Source: JBGQDM01 sp041495845
GTDB taxonomy: Bacteria; Acidobacteriota; Terriglobia; Terriglobales; Acidobacteriaceae
Assembly (NCBI GenBank): GCA_041495845.1
Contig: JBGQDM010000004.1
Coordinates: 1 to 64,000, forward strand
DNA length: 64,000 bases
Direction of reading: 5' to 3'
Shown piece by piece: positions 17,138-25,360 of this stretch. The first letter of the stretch is position 1; each line of letters begins with the position of its first letter. Both the position numbers and the translations under genes were made by a program. The notes under the pieces are model-generated. The model saw nothing but the letters and a program-made list of their open reading frames with translations. It did no database searches and was not told the origin of the DNA.

Positions 17138-17629
17138 ATGACAATTGCGAGAATTGGGAGCGGGGCGGGGTGGATTGGGAGTTTGTGGGGGGTGACGGAG
17201 CGGAAGGCGCGGCCGGCGCCGACCCGGGAGCCGAAGCGGCGGGGCGAACTGGCGGAACTGGCGTTTGCGCTGAAAGCCACGAGCCTGGGGTTTGCCGTGG
17301 CCAAGCCTTATGGCGACAGCGAGCGCTATGACTTTGTGCTGGACAACGGGAAGCGGTTGGTGCGGGTGCAAGTGAAGTCGGCGACCCGGTGCGACAAATA
17401 CGGGGCGTACTTCATCACGGCGCACCGAAGCTCGAATGCGACGGCGACCCCTTACACGGTGAGCGAGATCGATTTTCTGGTGGCGCACGTGTGTCCGGAA
17501 GATGCGTGGTTTGTGATTCCGGTGGAGGCGTTCGTGCCGCGGACGAGTCTGCACGTGTTTGGGAAAGACCGGGGCGAGTGTGGGCTGTTCTGGCGGTATC
17601 GGGAGGCGTGGGAGCTGATGCGGGGGTAG
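17138..17629 (+). CDS. PD-(D/E)XK nuclease-fold protein
   Basis: The protein carries a short PD-(D/E)XK-like core: a conserved Glu in KRRGELAELAFALKA, then YDFVLDNGKRLVRVQVKSA with Asp and the Q-V-K catalytic-type string. This layout resembles the PDDEXK family related to intron-encoded and Holliday-junction-like nucleases. Later parts (VSEIDFLVAHVCPEDAWFVIP) are also typical of that group. The start is uncertain: ATG at 17138 or GTG at 17192 are both possible, and the conserved part begins near 17225. It lies beside a toxin-antitoxin pair and a repeat field. Confidence 0.75.
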   Translation: MTIARIGSGAGWIGSLWGVTERKARPAPTREPKRRGELAELAFALKATSLGFAVAKPYGDSERYDFVLDNGKRLVRVQVKSATRCDKYGAYFITAHRSSNATATPYTVSEIDFLVAHVCPEDAWFVIPVEAFVPRTSLHVFGKDRGECGLFWRYREAWELMRG

Positions 17630-17646
17630 CGTCCCTTCGCCTTCGG

Positions 17647-17814
17647 CTCGAGGGCAGGCAGCCCGCGCCACACGGGCGGTTTCGGTCGCGGCAGTCGGGC
17701 GCCCTTGCGGGGCGTGAGGGGATTTGTTTGCTTACCCCGGACTTACGTCCGGGGCTTTCCAGTGCCGCCCCTTTGGGGCTGTTGGGTGGCGACGGCGAGC
17801 CCGATTGCAGAAGT
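17647..17814 (+). repeat. First copy of a 168-bp direct repeat
   Basis: This copy is about 95% identical to 18038-18205 with no length change. It contains a perfect hairpin, CCCCGGAC-TTAC-GTCCGGGG, and begins with CTCGAGGGCAGGC, a word that also occurs at 17955 and 18280. No coding function is apparent. The 223 bases between the copies hold two further GC-rich palindromes and runs of GATTGCAGA-like words, but no gene. Confidence 0.9.
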
Positions 17815-18037
17815 GAAGTTATTTTCGAAATTGACGAATTTTCGGATTGACGAATTGAAGAACGTTGGGCGCCCTTCGGGCGCGTAGGGAGAAATACGTC
17901 CGCTTATGGCGCCCCTGAAGGGGCGCCCTGATACGAAGCCTGCTTCTCCTGCGGCTCGAGGGCAGGCTCCTGCAGGCGATTGCAGAAGTCAGATTGCAGA
18001 TTGCAGAACACGGGGGCGAGGGAGCTTCGGCGTTCGC

Positions 18038-18205
18038 CTCGAGGGCAGGCAGCCCGCGGCACATATGCGTTTTCGTTCGCGGCAGTCGGGCGCCCTGGCG
18101 GGGCGTGGGGGGATTTGTTTGCTTACCCCGGACTTACGTCCGGGGCTTTCCAGTGCCGCCCCTTTGGGGCTGTTGGGTGGCGACGGCGAGCTCGATTGCA
18201 GAAGT
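18038..18205 (+). repeat. Second copy of the 168-bp direct repeat
   Basis: It matches 17647-17814 with about nine substitutions, most of them clustered near the 5' end. The remaining 138 bases up to the nth start hold more GATTGCAG words and another CTCGAGGGCAGGC unit, but no gene. Confidence 0.9.
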
Positions 18206-18343
18206 CAGATTGCAGATGGCAGAAGTGAAAGCCGCAACCTCACACGGAAATGAGAAGTTGCTGGGAGGGAGCATTGCGGCTCGAGGGCAGGCTGGGCCTA
18301 CGCGAGCGTGCATCTGCTACCATCTCCGACGGAGAGGGCGGCG

Positions 18344-19195
18344 ATGGCTCGAGGCAAAGTTCCACGGCAACCGGCGAGGAGTGGGCGCCAGGAAGGCGTA
18401 CGCAGGAGCAGTGTGCCGCGCGGAGCGTCACCGAGAGCGACGTCTGGGCGCGGGAAGAAAGCGGCAATGCTGCCGTCCGTCCGACCGGCGACTCCCCCGA
18501 AACGGATCGCAGGAAAGGCTTTCAACCCGACGGCACCGGAACGCGTGGCGGAGATTCTGCGGCGGCTTGACCAGCTTTATCCGTGTGCGACGTGTGCGCT
18601 GACGCATCGTTCGGCGTGGGAACTGGTGGTGGCGACGATTCTTTCGGCGCAGTGCACCGACGTACGCGTGAATATGGTGACGCCAGGTCTGTTTGCGAAG
18701 TATCCGACCCCGCAACACTTCGCGGCACTCCAGCCGGAAGAACTGGAACCGGAGATTCGCTCCACCGGATTCTTCCGCAACAAATCGAAGTCGGTGGTGG
18801 GTGCGGCGAAAAAGGTGGTCAGCGAGTTCGGCGGCCAGGTGCCGGACGAGATGGAGAAATTACTGACCCTGCCCGGTGTAGCGCGCAAGACGGCCAACGT
18901 GGTGCTGGGCACGTGGTTCGGTAAGAATGACGGCGTGGTGGTGGACACGCATGTGCATCGGATTTCGCGGCGGCTGGAGTTGGCCAGGAACGACGATCCA
19001 GTGCGGATTGAGCAGGACCTGATGCAGGTGCTGCCACGGGAAAAATGGACCAGCTTCGCGCACCAGATTATTTGGCACGGACGCAAGCTGTGTGTGGCGC
19101 GGAATCCAAAATGTGCCGAGTGTCCGCTGGAGAGCCTGTGCCACGCCGGGGACAAGACCTGGTCTACGGTAGAGCAGCACGCCGCGGCCAAGTGA
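18344..19195 (+). CDS. nth: Endonuclease III
   Basis: Nth removes oxidised pyrimidines from DNA and nicks the abasic site. The helix-hairpin-helix LPGVARKTANVV contains the catalytic Lys, VVDTHVHR holds the catalytic Asp, and the C-terminal Cys pattern C-x6-C-x2-C-x5-C (CVARNPKCAECPLESLC) binds the [4Fe-4S] cluster. The N-terminus has about 50 extra Arg/Ser-rich residues compared with the E. coli enzyme. The ATG behind GGAGAGGG was chosen; a later start at 18467 is possible and would remove most of that extension. It may be a real DNA-binding tail or an over-long call. Confidence 0.93.
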   Translation: MARGKVPRQPARSGRQEGVRRSSVPRGASPRATSGRGKKAAMLPSVRPATPPKRIAGKAFNPTAPERVAEILRRLDQLYPCATCALTHRSAWELVVATILSAQCTDVRVNMVTPGLFAKYPTPQHFAALQPEELEPEIRSTGFFRNKSKSVVGAAKKVVSEFGGQVPDEMEKLLTLPGVARKTANVVLGTWFGKNDGVVVDTHVHRISRRLELARNDDPVRIEQDLMQVLPREKWTSFAHQIIWHGRKLCVARNPKCAECPLESLCHAGDKTWSTVEQHAAAK

Positions 19196-19207
19196 CCTGG
19201 TGATGCC

Positions 19208-19236
19208 GGCGCGCGGCTGTGAAACCGCGCGCCTTT
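19208..19236. terminator. Bidirectional terminator between nth and the metallo-hydrolase
   Basis: GGCGCGCGG (19208-19216) pairs with CCGCGCGCC (19225-19233) around an 8-base loop and TTTG follows on the plus strand. The genes on each side converge here, so it may end both transcripts. Confidence 0.75.
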
Positions 19237-19242
19237 GTCTTG

Positions 19243-20358
19243 CTACCTTCCGTTCATCTGGTAGTAGGCGGCCTTCACGACTCCGCTGAAGGCAAAGTCA
19301 TTGAAGAAGTCGATGTCGTCTTTGTCGTCGCCGGCAAATGTCTGGCGCCAGGCGGCAACATCGATGGCGGCTTCGACGGCTTTCTGCATGTCCTCGGGTG
19401 ATTTTCTGGCGTTGGGGTCGTACTCGTTCTTGTCGACGGCGGCGACGACGGCCTTGAGGAAATCGATTTCCAGATTAAGGAACTCAGTGCCGTGGAGCAC
19501 GTTGCCGTGTCCGGGCACAATGATCTGGGGATTGAGCCAGCCGATATTTTGCAGCGTGGTGATCTGGTCCACCGGAAAACCGCCGCCGAGGTAGGGGATG
19601 GGATGGTCGACCAGGTCGCCCACGATGGCGATCTTTTCCTTGGGCAGGAAGGCGATGGCATCGCCGGCGGTGTTGCCGCGGCCCAGAAACTTGAGTTGCA
19701 CCTCGCGTGCGCCGAGGTCGAGTGTAAGCTCGCGATCGAAAGAAACGTTGGGCGCGAGATCGGCGAGGCGGCTGTTCAGCTTCTTGTACTCCTCGGCGAC
19801 GGGAGCAATGCCGGCGATGGCCTTCTTTAGCTCGTCCACTTCGCCCGGGGTGTAAGGCTTGCCGTTGGGGTTCTTGCCGGCGTCGAGTTGCTGTTGCAGG
19901 CGCTGGCCCCGGGTGGGAAAACGCTCCAGCCATCCGGGATTGAAGCCAGCAATCTGCTTCTGCGTTTCTTTGTGGGCGATGATTTCCAGGCCGGGGAAGG
20001 CGTCGCGGTACTCACTGTTGCCCATGGTGTGGTCGTAGTGCCAGTGGGTGTTGAGGAGGTAGCGTACCGGCAGCTTGGTCCACTGGCGGATCTGCGCGAT
20101 GTCCTCGCGGGCGGTGGAGGGCAGGTAACAGGAATCCACCACCAGGACGTAACGCTGGCCGATGACCACCGTGGTCGTGCCTTGGGGGAAGGTGTCAGGG
20201 GCGTCGGGATGGCGGATGGCGTAGACGCCGTCGGCGAGTTGGGTGACGGTGCGGGTCTTGGTGGTGGAGGAATCGGCACGGGCAATCGAACCGAAGGCGG
20301 CACACAGCAGGAATAGCGCGAACAAGTTTTGGATTACTGAACGGCGGAACAAAAACAT
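19243..20358 (-). CDS. Secreted MBL-fold metallo-hydrolase
   Basis: A signal peptide (about residues 1-28) precedes a metallo-beta-lactamase fold. Metal ligands are visible in NTHWHYDH (HxHxDH), GRGNTAGD and IVPGHGN, with a bridging Asp in IVGDLVDHP. A helical insertion of about 60 residues separates the first and second halves. The enzyme should act in the periplasm on an unknown ester, lactone or phosphoester; a true beta-lactamase role is not indicated. The ATG follows GAGGAG at six bases. Confidence 0.88.
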   Translation of the reverse strand: MFLFRRSVIQNLFALFLLCAAFGSIARADSSTTKTRTVTQLADGVYAIRHPDAPDTFPQGTTTVVIGQRYVLVVDSCYLPSTAREDIAQIRQWTKLPVRYLLNTHWHYDHTMGNSEYRDAFPGLEIIAHKETQKQIAGFNPGWLERFPTRGQRLQQQLDAGKNPNGKPYTPGEVDELKKAIAGIAPVAEEYKKLNSRLADLAPNVSFDRELTLDLGAREVQLKFLGRGNTAGDAIAFLPKEKIAIVGDLVDHPIPYLGGGFPVDQITTLQNIGWLNPQIIVPGHGNVLHGTEFLNLEIDFLKAVVAAVDKNEYDPNARKSPEDMQKAVEAAIDVAAWRQTFAGDDKDDIDFFNDFAFSGVVKAAYYQMNGR

Positions 20359-20555
20359 AGGTTCTCCTCAGAGGGTGTGGACCGCGGGGTGACGATCGCG
20401 ACGAGGGAAATGCTAGCAGCACGGCTGGAGGCGGTCTTGTACGTTCTTGCAGGCTGGCGTCTCCGTCGTCGGCGCCAACCCCGGGTTCCGCTGCGACCAT
20501 TGACCGCACCGCAGCGGCCTTCTAACCTAGAAGGAGTCATTCGAGAGGGCACAGC

Positions 20556-20777
20556 ATGGCAGTGAAGCAGATTCGGCTCGGACAGGTGTGGCGGCGCGAC
20601 GAAGACGGACAAAACTACCTGGTAACGCGCGTCTACAGCGAAGTGTTTACTCAATTTGCCGTCCTGCGGCCAGCCGAAGTGACCGCGCCGGATGCGCCCA
20701 CGGTGAAAGTGAAAGTGGCGCGCGAACCGGACGGCTTCACTCTGCCGGGCTATACCTTTACGCAGAAAGATTTCTGA
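20556..20777 (+). CDS. Small conserved-type hypothetical protein
   Basis: A 73-residue beta-rich protein. It starts VKQIRLGQVWRRDEDGQNYLVTRVY, a pattern like short SH3/KOW-type barrels that open with G-x-V-W/Y-R. A longer hydrophilic section with repeated Val-Lys follows. An AAGGAGT string lies 20 bases upstream, farther than usual. It lies divergent to the metallo-hydrolase. Function unknown. Confidence 0.65.
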   Translation: MAVKQIRLGQVWRRDEDGQNYLVTRVYSEVFTQFAVLRPAEVTAPDAPTVKVKVAREPDGFTLPGYTFTQKDF

Positions 20778-20877
20778 GCGATGGCCGACGGAGTGGCGGA
20801 GCTCACCCGGATGCGCCTGAACTAGCGGTGCCCCACCCGTTGCTGCCTGTACCGGAGAGAGGTCCGGTTTCCTTTCC

Positions 20878-21501
20878 ATGACAGAGAGAATTCTTGCCGT
20901 CGTCTTCGTGTTCATCAAAGCGGTGATTGTCGCCACCGGGTATAGCGGCATCGCGCTCTTGATGGCCATTGAGTCGGCGTGCATCCCGCTCCCTTCGGAA
21001 CTCATTATGCCGTTTGCCGGCTACCTGGTGTTCGAGGGCAAGATGAGTTTGTTTTGGGTGGCGACGGCAGGGGCGATTGGCTGCAATCTGGGGTCGCTGG
21101 TGGCGTACGAAATCGGCTGCTATGGCGGCCGACCGCTAGTGGAGCGTTATGGCCGCTGGATTTTGCTGACGCGCCGCGAACTGGATTGGGCCGACCGGTT
21201 TTTCCAGCGCTGGGGAGACGCCGCGGTGTTCATCGCGCGTTTGTTGCCGGTCATCCGCACCTTCATTGCGCTGCCTGCCGGCATCGCCCGCATGTCGCGG
21301 CTGCGCTTTCATGTCTACACGTTTCTCGGTTCCTGGCCCTGGTGTTTCGGGCTGGCCTGGCTAGGCCTGAAGTTGGGCGCGAACTGGCGCGAGCTGGGGA
21401 AATATTTCCATCAGTTTGATGCGGTGATTGGCGCGCTGCTGGTGCTGGGCGTAAGCTACTTCGTCTGGACGCACTGGCAAAACCGGATTCGGGCGACTTA
21501 G
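20878..21501 (+). CDS. DedA family membrane protein
   Basis: This 207-residue inner-membrane protein has the DedA/SNARE-associated (PF09335) layout. Early in the chain, ESACIPLPSELIMPFAGYLV supplies the conserved acidic residue and P-S-E, and FIARLLPVIRTFIALPAGIARM carries the conserved R-x3-P-x2-R pattern. Four to five hydrophobic segments are visible. DedA proteins are thought to move lipids such as undecaprenyl phosphate or phosphatidylethanolamine across the membrane using proton force. No clear ribosome site precedes the ATG. Confidence 0.9.
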   Translation: MTERILAVVFVFIKAVIVATGYSGIALLMAIESACIPLPSELIMPFAGYLVFEGKMSLFWVATAGAIGCNLGSLVAYEIGCYGGRPLVERYGRWILLTRRELDWADRFFQRWGDAAVFIARLLPVIRTFIALPAGIARMSRLRFHVYTFLGSWPWCFGLAWLGLKLGANWRELGKYFHQFDAVIGALLVLGVSYFVWTHWQNRIRAT

Positions 21502-21529
21502 CTGTCAGCTCTCAGCTCTCAGCTTTCAG
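21500..21529. repeat. CAGCT/TCAG low-complexity repeat
   Basis: Four 7-base units of the form AGCTNTC follow directly after the DedA stop codon (AGCTGTC, AGCTCTC, AGCTCTC, AGCTTTC). It is short and lacks spacers, so it is not a CRISPR. Confidence 0.75.
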
Positions 21530-21571
21530 TTGGTCAACTTCACACAGATTTCTCGGATGGAGGACAGACTC

Positions 21572-22018
21572 ATGAAACTACTCTCGCGGTGCCTGGTGGC
21601 GATGACGCTGATCGTTTTTCTCTGCGGCGCGGTGCCGGCGCAAGCCCCAGCCGCCTCCGACAAGCCCTACGTCGTCGAGTATTACTACCGGGCGAAGTGG
21701 GGTTATGCCGACGAGTTCCTGCGGCTGTTCAAGAAGAACCACTACCCGCTGCTCAAGAAGCAAGTGGAGTTGGGCCGGATGGTGAAGGTGTGGATGGACC
21801 AGCCGCAGTACCACGCCACCGAAGACGGGCGCTGGGACTATCGCGTGACCATTGTCTTCAAGAACGCGACCGTGGCCAACACGCCCTTCGACGAGGAGGC
21901 CATCAAGCGCCAGATGTATCCCGACCAGGAGACCTACGCGAAAGAAGAGCAGCGGCGTTTTGAGATTTTGCTTTCGCACTGGGATGTGCCGGTGAAGACG
22001 GTGGATCTGGATCAGTAA
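21572..22018 (+). CDS. Secreted dimeric alpha/beta-barrel-like protein
   Basis: The 148-residue precursor has a signal peptide (about 1-26, ending PAQA). The mature part shows strand YVVEYYYRAKWG, helix ADEFLRLFKKNHYPLLKKQ, and strand WDYRVTIVFKN, the same order as the protein at 11086-11514, which suggests paralogy. A helical C-terminal extension (EEAIKRQMYPDQETYAKEEQ) is specific to this copy. The ATG has GGAGG eight bases upstream; earlier in-frame starts at 21530 and 21557 are less likely. Function unknown. Confidence 0.8.
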   Translation: MKLLSRCLVAMTLIVFLCGAVPAQAPAASDKPYVVEYYYRAKWGYADEFLRLFKKNHYPLLKKQVELGRMVKVWMDQPQYHATEDGRWDYRVTIVFKNATVANTPFDEEAIKRQMYPDQETYAKEEQRRFEILLSHWDVPVKTVDLDQ

Positions 22019-22278
22019 GGCGCGAATCAGGCCGGACATCACGGTGAAACAAATGCAGGAGCGGGTGAAGGGCAAGTTGAGGGAAGTGGGTTTCCCAGGT
22101 TTTATGGCGGGACTCTTCACCCGAAGAATTCCAAGGTTAGAACGGTGGAAGTAGAACCCGACCCTCGGACTGCGGTCGGGTCATAACAACACATAGAGAC
22201 TCTGTTATACTTGCGCCGCTTTCGAAAGAACTAACCAACGGGCCGTTGGGTCCAATCAAGAAAAATCTGGAGGAAACT

Positions 22279-22974
22279 ATGAAAGGCACTGGCGCGCTGC
22301 TCGCGCTGCTTTTGCTCGCTCTCGTCTTCGCCGTGCCCAATGCGCCTGCTCAGGCTGCCGCGCGCACGGATGTCTATCATGTTCACTTCGCCAAGGCCGC
22401 TCTCGGAAAGGGCGCAGAGTTAGGCGACTCGTTCAAGACCCAAGGTCCCAACGCTCCGATGAAGGGACACTTCATCGCGCTTCGTCACCAGAGTGGCGAA
22501 GATTGGGACTATGCCGTCATTGAGCATCTCGGGACCAAGGCCACCGTGGAGGCGGCGGGAAATCCACCAGCCCCGAACGCTCGCGACCTCAGCGCCTGGC
22601 ATGGCGACACGTTTGTAAACGGCCCGTCGTGGGGCGAGTTCGCCCACTCCATGGGTCTGGACGACTCCGCCAAGAGCGCGGGATCGGTCTACGTGGTCTC
22701 GGTTTTTCGCGCCGCCCCCGGGCATCGCGACGAACTGGAGAAGTCGCTCGCCCCAACGCTTACCCCGGGAGAAGCGGGGAACGTGTTGATGCAGCACCTT
22801 GAAGGCGGACCCTGGCAGTACCTCACTGTCGTCCGGTACAACTCGTGGCAGGACTTCGCGACCAGTCAGAAAGCTAGCGCTGCGGAAACGCTCAAACCTG
22901 ACGGGGGTTGGCTCTCGGTCCGCAATCACGCCGCCTATCACAACGACACGATTACGGATCGCATCGCGCCATAA
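22279..22974 (+). CDS. Secreted protein with two alpha/beta-barrel-like repeats
   Basis: A signal peptide (about residues 1-24, ending AQAA) leads into two similar halves. The first begins DVYHVHFAKAALGKGAELGD and reaches EDWDYAVIEHLG; the second begins SVYVVSVFRAAPGHRDELEK and reaches GPWQYLTVVRYN. Each looks like one ferredoxin-like unit, so the protein may fold as an internal pseudo-dimer of the type built by the single-domain proteins at 11086 and 21572. The ATG follows GGAGGAAACT. A strong terminator lies downstream. Function unknown. Confidence 0.8.
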   Translation: MKGTGALLALLLLALVFAVPNAPAQAAARTDVYHVHFAKAALGKGAELGDSFKTQGPNAPMKGHFIALRHQSGEDWDYAVIEHLGTKATVEAAGNPPAPNARDLSAWHGDTFVNGPSWGEFAHSMGLDDSAKSAGSVYVVSVFRAAPGHRDELEKSLAPTLTPGEAGNVLMQHLEGGPWQYLTVVRYNSWQDFATSQKASAAETLKPDGGWLSVRNHAAYHNDTITDRIAP

Positions 22975-22999
22975 CTTTTTGCGTGATGCACGCACCAGG

Positions 23000-23027
23000 A
23001 AAGCCCGGCCGAGAGGCTGGGCTTTTT
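23000..23027 (+). terminator. Rho-independent terminator
   Basis: AAAGCCC (23000-23006) pairs with GGGCTTT (23019-23025), with inner GGCC/GGCT pairing around GAGA, followed by two more T. It ends the preceding secreted protein gene. Confidence 0.88.
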
Positions 23028-23144
23028 GTTGGTGGCAGCGAGATGAAGGCAGGTCACCCCAAGGCACTCCTGCGAGCAGAAAGAGTCTGGGGCAGCCAGC
23101 GGCGGGGTCGCAAGCGGCGACGGAAAGCGGGAGCGGCACGCTCC

Positions 23145-23693
23145 TTAGCAGTCCGCCGCCGCCAATGCCAGGGCCTCGTTTTGCACGGCACGGCCAAACA
23201 GACCGACGTCGTCCGCGACCAGCAGGTCTACCGCGGGCGGCTGCACTCGCAGTTGGCGCAACAGCGAGGCTACCTGGCCACGCTGGTAGGTTTGCTGGTT
23301 GGCAAGATGCATCAGCACCAGCCAAACCGGATATTTCCAGCGCCTGCCCGAACCGTCAGTGTAACTGAGGTGACGATAGAGCCCCGCTTCCCGCAGGGAC
23401 AACAGGTAGTCCCGAATGCCGTGCTCAACCACTCGCCAGCGGGCGATGAGGTTGGTGAGGGTGAGAAACTCGGCATCGGCGGGTGACGATGAAAGTGTGT
23501 CACCGTGGAGACGCTCCAGCCAAACCCACTCCGAGCTGACCATATGCGCGAAAGTGTGGCGCAACGAAGCGAAGCTGGTGCTGCTTGAGTTCTCCAACTG
23601 TTCCTGGTCGAGCCTGGCGCACGCCTCCAGTTGGCGGTCCCGGGCCCAGTAGTTGTAAGTGAAGAAGTTACGCAAAGCGACCAAAGGAAGCAC
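23145..23693 (-). CDS. DinB-like protein with a degraded metal site
   Basis: A 182-residue four-helix-bundle protein of the DinB/YfiT superfamily, members of which act as metal-dependent thiol or glutathione transferases. It pairs with the neighbour at 23811-24359 (same length, alignable end to end). The first metal His (His50 in RHTFAH) is present, but the canonical NHxxYHRGQ is changed to NQQTYQRGQ, so positions 133 and 137 are Gln instead of His. It may have lost catalysis or bind something else. The start is GTG behind GAGAGGA. Confidence 0.85.
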   Translation of the reverse strand: MLPLVALRNFFTYNYWARDRQLEACARLDQEQLENSSSTSFASLRHTFAHMVSSEWVWLERLHGDTLSSSPADAEFLTLTNLIARWRVVEHGIRDYLLSLREAGLYRHLSYTDGSGRRWKYPVWLVLMHLANQQTYQRGQVASLLRQLRVQPPAVDLLVADDVGLFGRAVQNEALALAAADC

Positions 23694-23810
23694 GACTTGA
23701 TTTCCTCTCTTTCCTGTTCAACATCGTGATTGGCTTCTGAAGGTCCCCTCGGCTCAGATCCTGCTGCGGCCGAAAGGACCACCAACTGAACCAGCCAACC
23801 CACCGGGAAC

Positions 23811-24359
23811 TCAGCGGACAGCGGGCACCCACCCCCACGTCTGGCTGGGCTCCACCTGGGTAAACAGGCCCGCCTCATCCGCGACCAGTAAATCCACGGC
23901 CGGCGGCTGTACATGGAGTTGTCGCAAGAGCGTGGTCACCTGGCCGCGATGGTAGCTTTGGTGATTGGCAAGGTGCTGAAGCGCCAACCACACGGGGTGC
24001 TTCTGCGGGTTGCCAGTAGTGTCCGTGTAGTTGAGTTGGCGTTCGAGATCCGATTCACGGAGCTCGGACAGGTACTCCCGTATGTCACTCTCCACCCAGC
24101 ACCAACGGTTGATGAGATGGGCGAGGGTTGGGAACTCGTCAGCAGCCGGCAGCGATGCGGGCGAGCCACCGCGGAGACGCTCGAGCCAGATCAATTCGGC
24201 GCCGAGCAGATGGGCCAGCGTTTCCCGCAAGGAAGTAAAGCTGTTGCCGAGCGGACGGTCGAGCTGTTCCTGGCTGAGCGTGGCGCAAACTTCCAGTTGG
24301 CGGTCTCGAGCCCAGTAGTTGTAAGCGAAGAGATTCTTGATCGCGGTCAAGGGCAGCAT
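23811..24359 (-). CDS. DinB-family metal-dependent protein
   Basis: This is the intact tandem twin of the previous gene. The three metal ligands are in place: His50 in RETLAH and His133/His137 in ANHQSYHRGQ. The four-helix bundle is typical of the DinB superfamily, whose characterised members use bacillithiol, mycothiol or similar thiols. At 182 residues it is of normal length. It precedes its twin on the minus strand, with 117 bases between them, so the two could be co-transcribed. Substrate unknown. Confidence 0.9.
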   Translation of the reverse strand: MLPLTAIKNLFAYNYWARDRQLEVCATLSQEQLDRPLGNSFTSLRETLAHLLGAELIWLERLRGGSPASLPAADEFPTLAHLINRWCWVESDIREYLSELRESDLERQLNYTDTTGNPQKHPVWLALQHLANHQSYHRGQVTTLLRQLHVQPPAVDLLVADEAGLFTQVEPSQTWGWVPAVR

Positions 24360-24448
24360 GAGTTAATTTCCCCACTTTCTTCTTGGGAGATGAATTGTTA
24401 CGGGCGGTCCCCTCAAATCCGGCTACTGAGGAGACCGCCGGCCGAACG

Positions 24449-25231
24449 CTAAACTGCGCGCTTGAGAGCATGCCGCCGCGCAGCGGCAGATTCCACCACC
24501 GGCTGGGGAGAGCTCCTGGGCAGGAGCATCCCCACGCGGTCGCGATACTCGGCGTACTCCGGATGCATGCGCACGAGATCGCGCTCTTCGAGCTGAATCG
24601 CGATCAGAATGTAGCCCGTGGTGGCGAGGGCGAAGACCAGATGCGCGGCGGTCATCACCGGCGCCGCCCAGAACACCATCAGCCAGCCCACGTAGAGCGG
24701 GTGCCGGATATAGCGGTAGGGCCCAGGCGTGCGGAAGCCGAGGTGCACGTAATCACGGCCGCGCAGGTGGAGCCAGACTTGGCGCAACCCGAAGAGGTCG
24801 AAGTGGTTGATGAGAAACGTCGAGACCAGCACGACCACCCAACCGGCGACAAACAGCAGTACCAGCGCCATCCGGGCAGCCGGATTGGCTACGCTCCAGA
24901 CCACGCCACCCATGGGCTGCCATTGCCAGAACATCAGCAGCAGGGCAACGCTGGAAAACAGGACGTAGGTGCTGCGCTCGACGGTGCGGGGAACGATCTT
25001 TGTCCACGCCTGCTTGAACCACTCGCGGGCCATCAGGCTGTGCTGGATGGCAAAGAGTGCGAGCAACGCGGCGTCAATGGCCAAGGCGGTGAGGAATGAG
25101 GTTTGCGGGCCCGAGTCGATGGACTTGGGAACGCCGATGTTGCCGATAAACCCAACCGCGTAGACGAAGGTGGCCAGGAAGGCGACGTAGCAAACGAGCC
25201 CGTAGAGGAACGCTGAAATTCGGTTGAACAT
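24449..25231 (-). CDS. mddA: Methanethiol S-methyltransferase-like membrane protein
   Basis: This 260-residue integral membrane protein belongs to the isoprenylcysteine methyltransferase/NnrU-like superfamily. Segments such as FLINHFDLFGLRQVW, TPGPYRYIRHPLYVGWL and IAIQLEERDL closely follow MddA, the enzyme that methylates methanethiol with S-adenosylmethionine to form dimethyl sulfide. RHPLYVGW and the EERDL helix form the SAM and catalytic region. About six hydrophobic segments are visible. It is divergent from a winged-helix/hydrolase fusion across 129 bases. The MddA assignment is by motif memory and should be held with moderate confidence. Confidence 0.78.
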   Translation of the reverse strand: MFNRISAFLYGLVCYVAFLATFVYAVGFIGNIGVPKSIDSGPQTSFLTALAIDAALLALFAIQHSLMAREWFKQAWTKIVPRTVERSTYVLFSSVALLLMFWQWQPMGGVVWSVANPAARMALVLLFVAGWVVVLVSTFLINHFDLFGLRQVWLHLRGRDYVHLGFRTPGPYRYIRHPLYVGWLMVFWAAPVMTAAHLVFALATTGYILIAIQLEERDLVRMHPEYAEYRDRVGMLLPRSSPQPVVESAAARRHALKRAV

Positions 25232-25360
25232 TTTCTCTCCTGTCGGCAGCGAGTGAATCAAACCAAACGAGTACGTCTGCCGGTGTATGCCATTAACGCT
25301 GGTCAGCGGCGATGGCGTCCTTTGGCACGGCTGATTCTTTTCTGCTATTTTTCTGAAAGC

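Noticed and set aside
21500..21529. CRISPR-like array
   Set aside because: Seven-base words without spacers and no cas genes; low-complexity repeat only.
22420..23325. Minus-strand open frame of 301 codons over the secreted repeat protein gene
   Set aside because: It crosses a strong terminator and overlaps the end of a DinB gene; no protein-like features.
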